NCBI RefSeq assembly: GCF_000430825.1
Contig: NZ_AUMT01000018.1
Span: 1-64,000 of the forward strand
From: Chryseobacterium daeguense DSM 19388
Lineage (GTDB): Bacteria; Bacteroidota; Bacteroidia; Flavobacteriales; Weeksellaceae
DNA: 64,000 nt
Direction of reading: 5' to 3'
Numbering within the stretch: the first letter of the stretch is position 1; the number at the start of each line of letters is the position of its first letter. A program made the translations under genes and the position numbers. Below are positions 51,644 to 60,452 of this stretch, piece by piece. The notes beneath the pieces are model-generated. The model made no database searches. It saw only the letters and a program-made list of their open reading frames with translations, and was not told the DNA's origin.

Positions 51644-53599
51644 ATGATAAATTTGAACAAAAAACTGATATTGGGAGCAATCTTTTTATCATTAACATTT
51701 ACAGGATGTAATGAGATTCTTGACGAGCAGCCAAGATCAACATACACTGTTGACTACTTTAGTACGCCGGATGGGATCAACCAGAGTTTTACTTCCTTAT
51801 ACAGACAGTTAAGAATGTTGTATGGTAACGGTTACTTTATGAGTAATTGCCAGAACGGTACTGATGAATCTACCTGGGCACAAAGTGCTGACGGTAACTT
51901 CAAAGAGCTGGATATGTCCGGACAGGGAAATATCAATTCCAATACTTTTCCTACCAGTATGATCTGGGGGTCTGTTTTTCCATATATCAATACAGCCAAC
52001 GGGATCATAGAAAAAGGACCGGGGTTCGGAATTGCCGAATCAATGATCTCGGAAGCCAGATTCTTCAGGGGATTTGATTATTTTATGCTGGTTCAGACGT
52101 ACGGAGGAGTTCCTTTGGACTTAGGTGCCGGAGAATTAAAGTTTAATACCATTCCTGCCACTACATCAGTAAGAAATACTGTTCCTGAGGTTTACACAAA
52201 AGCTATTTTTCCTGATCTTAAAACAGCCATTGACAACCTGCCCGCTTCACCACGTGTCACGGGAGGAGTTACAAAAAATGTTGCAAGGTTAATTTTAGCC
52301 AAAGCTTACCTTACCTACGGCTGGTGGCTGCAGAATCCCAACAATATTCCCACTTATCCGGAAGTGTCAAGAACTGATCCTGATGGCCACAACGCTCAGT
52401 GGTACTTCCAGCAGGCTTATGATATAGCGATGGCGGGAATTACAAATCCCGGAACTTATGGTCTTCAACCTACTTTCTACGATGTAAACGTAGGTTCCAA
52501 CGATAGAAATTTAGAATGTATGCTCTATGCAGACCATACCTCATCAAGTACATATTATAACGAAAGTGATCCTGTAGGATTTGGTTCCGGATGGTCGCCT
52601 GATAACTTTGCAGCATGGATGCAGACCTGGAATTATACAGCCATTAAAAGCAGTAAAACAGCAGCATGGGGACCAAATGATGCAGTAAGCTCCATCCAGC
52701 GTGAGGCTGCACAATCATTGGGAAGACCTTGGGTTCGTATGTGTCCTACAATAGGTGTAATTAAAAACACGTTTGCAGATAAAACCAATGATTCCCGCTA
52801 TGACGGTACATTTGTAACTACCTACAGAGGAAACTGGAATAAAGTTGGAACAGGGCTTACAACGGTTCCTACTTTATATAATGCCAACGGTCTGCCTGTA
52901 CAGCCCGGCGGAGCTATCCTTAGTTTCCTGAATGATGATTCACAGACTCCGGCATATCCTACAGGAGCAGGGCAAAGCGGAGTAGGAGCAGGAACATTGC
53001 CTGGAAGAGCAGACTGGGTTATTGCACCAAACGGAATCAGCAGAATAGTATATCCGGGATTATGGAAAATAGGAACTTACCGTACCGATGATCCTAACGG
53101 TTTAGGATACCCTAATGCAGGGCTTACAAGACCTTTCAATGTCGCTAAATTTTCAGAATTCTATTTCATCGCAGCGGAAGCAGCGGTAAAAGGAGCTTCA
53201 GGAGCAATGACAGCCAGAGATCTTATCAATGTTATCCGTGCAAGAGCCGGAAAATGGAAGTTTAATAATGCTCAAAATGTGGCTTATATAGCAGATAACA
53301 GTGCTGCTATGGTTGCCGCAACACCTGCAGTAATCACCATAGATTATATTTTGGCTGAAAGATCCCGTGAATACTATGGAGAATTCTACAGATGGTATGA
53401 TCTGGTTCGTACTCAGAAATGGGAGCAGTATGCTACAACCTATCAGATCGGAGGTGCTTCTTACGGGGATCATACTCCGCAAACCGTGACCAGAACGATA
53501 AAACCTTTTCATTATCTGAGACCAATTCCTCAAAATCAGCTTGATGCAATGGAAGTTTCTGCAGATATTAAGGCTAAATATCAGAATCCTGGTTATTAA
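51644..53599 (+). CDS. SusD/RagB-family binding lipoprotein of the glucuronoxylan locus
   Basis: Surface glycan-binding lipoprotein that closes over the SusC partner. Lipobox LTFTGC near residue 22, core signature EARFFRGFDYFMLVQTYGGVPLDLG, and C-terminal block YILAERSREYYGEFYRWYDLVRTQKW. At 651 residues it is long for the family, as is usual for xylan-type SusD proteins, with an inserted region about residues 215-420 rich in Trp, Tyr and Asn that may bind the polysaccharide. A terminator follows the gene. Confidence 0.94.
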   Translation: MINLNKKLILGAIFLSLTFTGCNEILDEQPRSTYTVDYFSTPDGINQSFTSLYRQLRMLYGNGYFMSNCQNGTDESTWAQSADGNFKELDMSGQGNINSNTFPTSMIWGSVFPYINTANGIIEKGPGFGIAESMISEARFFRGFDYFMLVQTYGGVPLDLGAGELKFNTIPATTSVRNTVPEVYTKAIFPDLKTAIDNLPASPRVTGGVTKNVARLILAKAYLTYGWWLQNPNNIPTYPEVSRTDPDGHNAQWYFQQAYDIAMAGITNPGTYGLQPTFYDVNVGSNDRNLECMLYADHTSSSTYYNESDPVGFGSGWSPDNFAAWMQTWNYTAIKSSKTAAWGPNDAVSSIQREAAQSLGRPWVRMCPTIGVIKNTFADKTNDSRYDGTFVTTYRGNWNKVGTGLTTVPTLYNANGLPVQPGGAILSFLNDDSQTPAYPTGAGQSGVGAGTLPGRADWVIAPNGISRIVYPGLWKIGTYRTDDPNGLGYPNAGLTRPFNVAKFSEFYFIAAEAAVKGASGAMTARDLINVIRARAGKWKFNNAQNVAYIADNSAAMVAATPAVITIDYILAERSREYYGEFYRWYDLVRTQKWEQYATTYQIGGASYGDHTPQTVTRTIKPFHYLRPIPQNQLDAMEVSADIKAKYQNPGY

Positions 53600-53631
53600 A
53601 AAAATATTTAGTTTCACATTCATATAGTTAG

Positions 53632-53664
53632 CAGGGCAGATACCAAATGTCTGCCTTGTTTTTT
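53632..53664 (+). terminator. Terminator between susD and mannonate dehydratase gene
   Basis: CAGGGCAGA (53632-53640) pairs with TCTGCCTTG (53650-53658), one G-T pair, followed by six T residues. It could reduce but not necessarily stop transcription into the catabolic genes. Confidence 0.8.
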
Positions 53665-53683
53665 AATTAAAATTTTAAAGACT

Positions 53684-54853
53684 ATGGAAAGAACATGGCG
53701 CTGGTTCGGTAAGAAAGACAAAATACAGTTGAATATGCTTCGCCAGATCGGTGTGGAAGGTATTGTTTCAGCATTGCACGATATTCCGAACGGGGAAGTC
53801 TGGTCATTAGAAGCCATTAATGATTATAAAAATTATATCGAAAGTTTCGGCCTTCGCTGGTCTGTCGTAGAAAGTCTCGCAGTAAGTGAAGCCATAAAAT
53901 ATGGAGGGGAAAACAGGGATCAGTTAATAGAAAATTACATTAAAAGTCTTGAAAATCTGGGTAAAGCCGGGGTAACAACGGTTTGTTACAACTTTATGCC
54001 GGTCCTCGATTGGGCTCGTACAGATTTGTTTCATCAATGGGAAGATGGTTCGTCGTCTTTATATTTTGATAAAGCAAAATTTGCTTATTTTGAAATTCAT
54101 ATTTTGCAGCGTGAAGGTGCAGAAAACGATTATAATTCAAAGATTCTTCAGAAAGTAGAAGGATTAAAAAATACATTGACGGAAGAAGATAATAATATTC
54201 TTATAGATTCTGTCATTGTAAAAACACAGGGTTTTGTCAATGGGAATATCAAGGAAGGAGATTTAAATCCTGTAGAAAAATTCAAAAATTTACTGGCATT
54301 ATATGACGGAATTGATAAAAACCAGCTTCGTCAGAATATGAAATACTTCCTCGAAAAAATAATGCCTGTCTGCGAAAAGTGGAACATTCAGATGTGTGTG
54401 CATCCGGATGATCCGCCGTTTTCATTGCTGGGCTTACCAAGAATTGTCACCAATGAAGAGGATATCGACTGGTTCCTGAATGAGGTCAATAATCCACACA
54501 ACGGATTGACGTTCTGTGCAGGTTCTTTAAGCGCAAATCTTCAGAATGATGTTCCGAAGCTGGCTCAAAAGTTTGCACACCGCACAAAATTTGTCCATTT
54601 AAGAAGCACCAATGTCTTTGAAAACGGAGATTTTATTGAAGCGCATCATTTGGGAGGAAGAGGAAAGCTCATTGATGTCATCCGTGTATTTGAAAAAGAA
54701 AATCCGGATTTACCAATGCGTATCGATCATGGAAGACTGCTTACGGATGATGTAGATAAAGGCTACAATCCCGGATATTCATTCCTGGGAAGGATGCTTG
54801 CATTAGGACAAATCGAAGGCGTAATGGCCGCCGTCAATTCTGAATTAAAATAA
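53684..54853 (+). CDS. uxuA: Mannonate dehydratase
   Basis: Dehydrates D-mannonate to 2-keto-3-deoxygluconate in glucuronate breakdown. The 389-residue protein shows the UxuA signature: TWRWFGKKDKIQLNMLRQIGVEGIVSALHDIPNGEVW at the start, VCYNFMPVLDWARTDL near 100, CVHPDDPPFSLLGLPRIV near 245, HLRSTNVFENGDFIEAHHLGG near 308 and PMRIDHGRLL. Length is normal. Its presence in a xylan locus indicates that the glucuronic acid side chains are catabolised. Uronate isomerase is not in this window. Confidence 0.96.
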   Translation: MERTWRWFGKKDKIQLNMLRQIGVEGIVSALHDIPNGEVWSLEAINDYKNYIESFGLRWSVVESLAVSEAIKYGGENRDQLIENYIKSLENLGKAGVTTVCYNFMPVLDWARTDLFHQWEDGSSSLYFDKAKFAYFEIHILQREGAENDYNSKILQKVEGLKNTLTEEDNNILIDSVIVKTQGFVNGNIKEGDLNPVEKFKNLLALYDGIDKNQLRQNMKYFLEKIMPVCEKWNIQMCVHPDDPPFSLLGLPRIVTNEEDIDWFLNEVNNPHNGLTFCAGSLSANLQNDVPKLAQKFAHRTKFVHLRSTNVFENGDFIEAHHLGGRGKLIDVIRVFEKENPDLPMRIDHGRLLTDDVDKGYNPGYSFLGRMLALGQIEGVMAAVNSELK

Positions 54854-54963
54854 AAAGACAAAACAGAACCCGAAGGGTTCAACATCAATAGCTTCAGGTA
54901 AAAACCTCTGGAAATAAATGGTTTAATCATCAATTATAAAATATCATCTATCAATTATAAAAA

Positions 54964-55779
54964 ATGAACGAAATATTCAGTATAAAAGGTAAGGTAGCCA
55001 TCATTACAGGTGCTTCAGGTGTTTTGGGCGGAAGTTTAGCTAAAAGTTTCACCGAAGCCGGAGCAAAAATTGTTGCGCTCGGCAGGAATCAGGAAACATT
55101 AGATGCCAGAGTTAAGGAATTAACAGACCTTGGCGGCGATGCCTTTGCTGTGGAAGCCAATGTAATGAATATCGAAAGTCTTGAAGCCGCTTCGAAAAAA
55201 ATCCTTGAAAAATACGGCAGGATTGATATTTTGCTCAATATTGCCGGAGGAAACATTCCTTCCGCAACATTATCTCCGGACCAGTCTTTTTTTGATTTAA
55301 AAATGGAAGCATGGAACGAAGTCACAGACCTCAATATCAACGGAACCGTTTACCCAAGCTATGTTTTCGGAAAGGTAATGGCAGAGCAGGGAAGCGGAAG
55401 CATTGTAAATATTTCGTCAATGGCGGCCTATTCCGCCATTACAAGAGTGGCGGGCTATTCGGCGGCCAAATCGGCGATTACCAATTTTACGCAATGGCTT
55501 GCTTCGGATGTAGCCCTAAAATTTGGTGATAAAATCCGTGTCAACGCTGTGGCTCCGGGGTTTTTCATCGGTGATCAGAACCGTGAAATTTTATTGAATC
55601 CTGATGGATCTTTAACCGACCGAAGCAAAAAAGTAATTGCGAAAACACCAATGCAGAGATTCGGGGAAGTGGAAGAGCTTAATGGGGCTGTCCAGTTCCT
55701 GTGTTCAGATGCAGCAAGTTTTATTACAGGTGCTTTATTGCCTGTTGATGGTGGTTTCAGCGCATTCAGCGGAGTTTAG
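54964..55779 (+). CDS. SDR-type D-mannonate oxidoreductase (fructuronate reductase role)
   Basis: Probably interconverts D-fructuronate and D-mannonate, the step before UxuA. It is a 271-residue classical short-chain dehydrogenase: TGASGVLGGSLAKSF cofactor motif near residue 14, NIAGGNIPSA near 91, catalytic SSMAAYSA..TRVAGYSAAKSA (Ser, Tyr, Lys near 147, 161, 165) and a C-terminal PVDGGFSAFSG. The N-terminal Gly-motif favours NADH or NADPH equally. Bacteroidetes often use this SDR in place of the long-chain UxuB; adjacency to uxuA supports the role. Confidence 0.85.
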   Translation: MNEIFSIKGKVAIITGASGVLGGSLAKSFTEAGAKIVALGRNQETLDARVKELTDLGGDAFAVEANVMNIESLEAASKKILEKYGRIDILLNIAGGNIPSATLSPDQSFFDLKMEAWNEVTDLNINGTVYPSYVFGKVMAEQGSGSIVNISSMAAYSAITRVAGYSAAKSAITNFTQWLASDVALKFGDKIRVNAVAPGFFIGDQNREILLNPDGSLTDRSKKVIAKTPMQRFGEVEELNGAVQFLCSDAASFITGALLPVDGGFSAFSGV

Positions 55780-55807
55780 AAAGAGTAAATTTTCTTCATG
55801 TAGTAAG

Positions 55808-55841
55808 CAGGGTCTTAATATTGTTTAAGGCCTTGTTTTTA
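55808..55841 (+). terminator. Terminator after the mannonate oxidoreductase gene
   Basis: CAGGGTCTTAA (55808-55818) pairs with TTAAGGCCTTG (55825-55835) with two G-T pairs, followed by five T. It overlaps the longer upstream frame of the next gene (from 55821), supporting its later start. Confidence 0.75.
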
Positions 55842-55862
55842 AAGATTATAAAATATAAAATA

Positions 55863-57581
55863 ATGAAACAGAACATAGTGAACCGGTCATTTTTTAGGAA
55901 TAAAACCCAAATAATTGCAGCAGCTGCTTTACTTTCGGTAAACAGCTTTTCAGCGCAGGTTTTTTCTGATTTTTCCTATCGCGGAAATGATAAGATCTAC
56001 ACAAACAATCCCCTGAAAGAGGATGAATTTTATTCGCCGATTCTTCAGGGATGCTATCCCGATCCCAGTATTACAAGAAAAGGAGAGGATTATTATCTGG
56101 TGAATTCTTCATTCTCAATGTTTCCGGGTGTTCCTATTTTTACTTCAAAAGATTTAGTGAACTGGAAGCAGATAGGGCACGTTCTCGACCGTCCGTCACA
56201 GCTTAAAGTAGAAAAATCAGGCGTTTCACAGGGAATTTATGCACCGGATATTAAATATAATAAATATAACGATACTTTTTATATGATTACCACTCAGATC
56301 GCCAGTGGAATCGGTAATATGGTCGTGAAAACCAAGGATCCGGCAAAAGGCTGGAGCGAAGTACAGAAGCTGAATTTCGATGGTATTGATCCTTCAATTT
56401 TCTTTGATGATAATGGAAAGGCATACATCGTTCACAATGATGCTCCCCCAAAGGGAACCGAGCAATACAACGGCCACCGCGTCATAAAAATCTGGGATTA
56501 TGATCTTGAAAAAGATCAGGTAGTCGCAGGATCAGATAAAATTATTGTAAACGGCGGGGTAGATCTTTCCCAAAAACCAATATGGATAGAGGGTCCGCAT
56601 TTGTATAAAAAGAACGGAAAATATTACCTGATGTGCGCAGAAGGCGGAACAGGAGGCAATCACAGTGAGGTTATCTTTATGGCTGATTCCCCGAAAGGTC
56701 CTTTCATTCCGGCACTTAACAATCCGATTTTGACCCAAAGATATTTCCCGAAAGACCGAAAAGATAAGGTAGACTGGGCAGGTCATGCAGACCTTGTGGA
56801 AACTCCGGAAGGAAAATATTACGGTGTATTTCTTGCCATTCGTCCAAACGAAAAAAACCGTGTGAATTCAGGAAGGGAAACTTTTATTCTTCCCGTGGAC
56901 TGGAGCGGAAAATATCCTGTTTTTGAAAATGGGCTGGTTCCGATGAAACCAAAATTAAAACTACCGGAAGGTGTAAAAAACCAGACCGGACAAAACGGAT
57001 TTTTCCCTAATGGTAATTTTACCTTTACAGATAAGCTTACCGGTAAAAATCTGGATTACCGATGGATTGCGATGAGAGGCCCGCGAGAGAACTTTATCAG
57101 CACGGTAAAAAACGGAGTAAAAATAAGCCCTTTTGAAACCAATATTAAAGCATTGGCGCCTGTTTCGGCATTATTCCACAGGTTGCAGCATGAAGATTTT
57201 GAAACTTCCGTAACGCTGGATTTTAAGCCTAAATCTGAAAAAGAATTAGCCGGAATTACCTGCTACCAAAGCGAAAGATTCAATTACGTTTTTGGAATTA
57301 CAAAAAAGGGTAAAGATTTCTATATTGTTTTGGAAAGAACCGAAAAAGGAGAATCAAAGCTGATCGCCAGTGAAAAAATTTCCCCTTCAAAAACGATTAG
57401 ATTACAGGTAATTGGTGAAAAAGATGACCATCTTTTTAATTATTCTCTGGATGGTAAAAACTTCAGAAATCTTGGCGGCCCTGTTTCCGGTGACATACTT
57501 TCTACCGATGTGGCAGGAGGTTTTACGGGAAGCTTAATTGGCCTGTACAGCACTTCGTCTAACGATATTGTGCCTGATTAA
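55863..57581 (+). CDS. Exported GH43 beta-xylosidase / arabinofuranosidase
   Basis: Glycoside hydrolase that trims xylose or arabinose from xylan. ATG at 55863 is preferred; it gives a signal peptide with a basic N-region and ending in SFSAQV. The five-bladed propeller covers about residues 45-360: LQGCYPDPSITRKGEDYYLVNSSF (catalytic base Asp in YPDPS), YAPDIKYNKYNDTFYMITTQ, DGIDPSIFFDDNGKAYIV (pKa-modulating Asp) and IEGPHLYKKNGKYYLMCAEGG (catalytic acid Glu). Residues about 380-570 form a C-terminal jelly-roll typical of beta-xylosidase subgroups. 572 residues. Confidence 0.93.
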   Translation: MKQNIVNRSFFRNKTQIIAAAALLSVNSFSAQVFSDFSYRGNDKIYTNNPLKEDEFYSPILQGCYPDPSITRKGEDYYLVNSSFSMFPGVPIFTSKDLVNWKQIGHVLDRPSQLKVEKSGVSQGIYAPDIKYNKYNDTFYMITTQIASGIGNMVVKTKDPAKGWSEVQKLNFDGIDPSIFFDDNGKAYIVHNDAPPKGTEQYNGHRVIKIWDYDLEKDQVVAGSDKIIVNGGVDLSQKPIWIEGPHLYKKNGKYYLMCAEGGTGGNHSEVIFMADSPKGPFIPALNNPILTQRYFPKDRKDKVDWAGHADLVETPEGKYYGVFLAIRPNEKNRVNSGRETFILPVDWSGKYPVFENGLVPMKPKLKLPEGVKNQTGQNGFFPNGNFTFTDKLTGKNLDYRWIAMRGPRENFISTVKNGVKISPFETNIKALAPVSALFHRLQHEDFETSVTLDFKPKSEKELAGITCYQSERFNYVFGITKKGKDFYIVLERTEKGESKLIASEKISPSKTIRLQVIGEKDDHLFNYSLDGKNFRNLGGPVSGDILSTDVAGGFTGSLIGLYSTSSNDIVPD

Positions 57582-57634
57582 TGTATAGTTCGAGCAGTTA
57601 TTTATAATGATAATCACAGGGAAATCATCAATAG

Positions 57635-57685
57635 GAACGGGCTTTAGCCCGTTCAATAAGCAAAATCAAAACAGGCTTTAGCCCA
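57635..57685. repeat. Palindromic GGGCTTTAGCCC intergenic repeat
   Basis: GAACGGGC (57635-57642) and GCCCGTTC (57647-57654) form a perfect stem around TTTA. A half copy AGGCTTTAGCCC follows at 57674-57685. Repeats with this core are scattered between genes in many Flavobacteriia, so this is an interspersed element rather than a local control site. Confidence 0.7.
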
Positions 57686-57748
57686 AACTTAACAAAGGCT
57701 CTAAGGTTAAGGTTAAAAGGTTGAAAATGAAATAGTCAATATGAAAAG

Positions 57749-57774
57749 TGAACACAGAGCTTGTCGAAGTGTCT
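57749..57774. repeat. CTTCGACAAGCTC-type interspersed repeat
   Basis: The complement of GAGCTTGTCGAAGTGTC reads GACACTTCGACAAGCTC, a very common interspersed motif in Bacteroidetes intergenic DNA. It lies next to the GGGCTTTAGCCC repeat in the 236-base gap between the two GH43 genes. Confidence 0.55.
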
Positions 57775-57817
57775 CTTAAAATTGTAAAAATTAAATAACC
57801 ATTCAAACATTGAGATT

Positions 57818-59437
57818 TTGAAAATTAATAACACATTTTATATAGTTTCTTTTTTTGGATTTATCGGGCTGAATCTCCTTTCGGCTCAGGTAAATCCCAC
57901 TCAGAAACAGCAGACAACGGCCTTTACTAATCCCATCATTTGGGCAGATGCTCCGGATTTATCGGTAACCAGAAGCGGAGATGATTTTTATCTTATCACC
58001 ACCACAATGCACCTCATGCCGGGAGCACCGGTAATGCATTCCAAAGACCTTGTGCATTGGGAAATGGCAAGCTATGTATTTAATACGCTGAATGATAATT
58101 CCAAATATGACCTGTTGGATGGCACGGTTTACGGCCGCGGACAGTGGGCTTCGTCCATCCGTTATCACAAGGGAAAATATTATGTTTTGTTTTCCCCGAA
58201 TGACGAACCTTTTAAATCTTATTTCTATGTAACGGATAATCCTGAAAAAGAAGGCTGGAAGCTTATTACCAGAACCAGACATTTTCATGATGCCTCTTTG
58301 TTTTTTGACGATGATGACAGGGTGTATGTCTTTACTTCCAATAAAGTTTTTGAATTAAGTCCTGATTTTAAGCAAGTCATCGGAAATCCTGAAGGAACGG
58401 AAGTTTTTCAGAAGGATTCCTCCGAAACCGGCTTGCTGGAAGGTAATCAGATCATCAAAAGAAACGGAAAATATTATATGATGATGATTTCATGGCCGAG
58501 AAACGAAAAACGAAGACAGGTAGTCTACAGAGCAGATAAAGTAACGGGTCCTTATGAGAAAAAAGTAGTTCTGGAAGATAATTTTTTAGGATTTTCTTAT
58601 GCCGGGCAGGGCACATTGATTGATGATAAAAAAGGTAACTGGTATTCGCTTATTTTTCAGGACAGAGGCGGAGTGGGGCGTGTCCCGATTCTCCTTCCTG
58701 TACGGTGGGAAAACGACTGGCCGGTTCTGGGTGACAACGGAAAGATTCCTTTGCATGGTGAAGTTCCGCTTCCTCCGTTTAAACCGAAAAATAATATTGT
58801 AGAAAGTGATGAATTTTCAGATAAAAAATTGAAAATCCAGTGGCAGTGGAACCATAATCCTATAAATGATGCATGGTCTTTATCCGAAAGAAAAGGATTT
58901 TTGAGACTAAAAACGAGCCGTGTAGTAGATCATATTTACGCAGCTCCAAATACTTTAACACAAAGAATGACCGGTCCGAAATCAAGTGCTGTTGTTGCAT
59001 TAGATGTGAAAGGTATGAAAGATGGTGATATTGCTGGACTCAGTGCATTTAATGGCGATTCGGGAATACTGGCTGTTGTAAAGGAAGGAAATCAAAAATT
59101 TATTACGTTTTCTACCAATGAAGTAAGTCTTGATAATAAAACAAAGGCCATTACAAATGTAAAAAAAGAAGAAAAAAAACGAATTCCGTTGAATTCGTAT
59201 AAAGTTTTTCTTCGTATTGAAGCAGATTTTAACCTTGGAAAAGATTTGGCGGATTTTTCTTACAGCACAGATCAGAAGAACTGGACGGTTATGGAAAAAG
59301 GCTATAAAATGATTTTCGATTACAGAAGGTTATTTATGGGGTCAAAGTTTGCAATTTTCAATTATGCAGCCAAAAATACAGGAGGTTTTGTAGATGTAGA
59401 TTTTTTCAGAATTACAGATTCTTCAACCATAAAATAA
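57818..59437 (+). CDS. Second exported GH43-family glycoside hydrolase
   Basis: Xylan-active GH43 enzyme of a different subgroup from the first. A TTG at 57818 is the likely start because it opens directly onto a signal peptide (KINNTFYIVSFFGFIGLNLLSAQ) and no ATG precedes the mature domain. Motifs: NPIIWADAPDLSVTRSGDDFYLITTTM (base Asp), DGTVYGRGQWASSIRYHKGKYY, FHDASLFFDDDDRVYVF, and LLEGNQIIKRNGKYYMMMISW (acid Glu). A C-terminal beta-sandwich spans about residues 330-535. 539 residues. The precise split between xylosidase and arabinofuranosidase activity cannot be read from sequence alone. Confidence 0.9.
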   Translation: MKINNTFYIVSFFGFIGLNLLSAQVNPTQKQQTTAFTNPIIWADAPDLSVTRSGDDFYLITTTMHLMPGAPVMHSKDLVHWEMASYVFNTLNDNSKYDLLDGTVYGRGQWASSIRYHKGKYYVLFSPNDEPFKSYFYVTDNPEKEGWKLITRTRHFHDASLFFDDDDRVYVFTSNKVFELSPDFKQVIGNPEGTEVFQKDSSETGLLEGNQIIKRNGKYYMMMISWPRNEKRRQVVYRADKVTGPYEKKVVLEDNFLGFSYAGQGTLIDDKKGNWYSLIFQDRGGVGRVPILLPVRWENDWPVLGDNGKIPLHGEVPLPPFKPKNNIVESDEFSDKKLKIQWQWNHNPINDAWSLSERKGFLRLKTSRVVDHIYAAPNTLTQRMTGPKSSAVVALDVKGMKDGDIAGLSAFNGDSGILAVVKEGNQKFITFSTNEVSLDNKTKAITNVKKEEKKRIPLNSYKVFLRIEADFNLGKDLADFSYSTDQKNWTVMEKGYKMIFDYRRLFMGSKFAIFNYAAKNTGGFVDVDFFRITDSSTIK

Positions 59438-59497
59438 ATGTTTTAGAATACTATTAAAAATAATTTCAAAGGATTTTATTTTTTTATCTAAATTAAT

Positions 59498-59504
59498 AAG
59501 TGTA
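59498..59504 (+). promoter_or_regulatory. Half-site AAGTGTA upstream of the esterase gene
   Basis: AAGTGTA followed by AAAAAATAC repeats the half-site of the palindrome at 44671, 21 bases before the esterase start. Possibly a second target of the Nudix regulator inside the locus; a single short half-site can also occur by chance. Confidence 0.35.
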
Positions 59505-59518
59505 AAAAATACAAATAA

Positions 59519-60397
<879 letters not shown>

Positions 60398-60452
60398 AAG
60401 AAATCTCAGAAACTGATCTTTAAGTTTCAATTCAATCCATCAATCACAAAAA

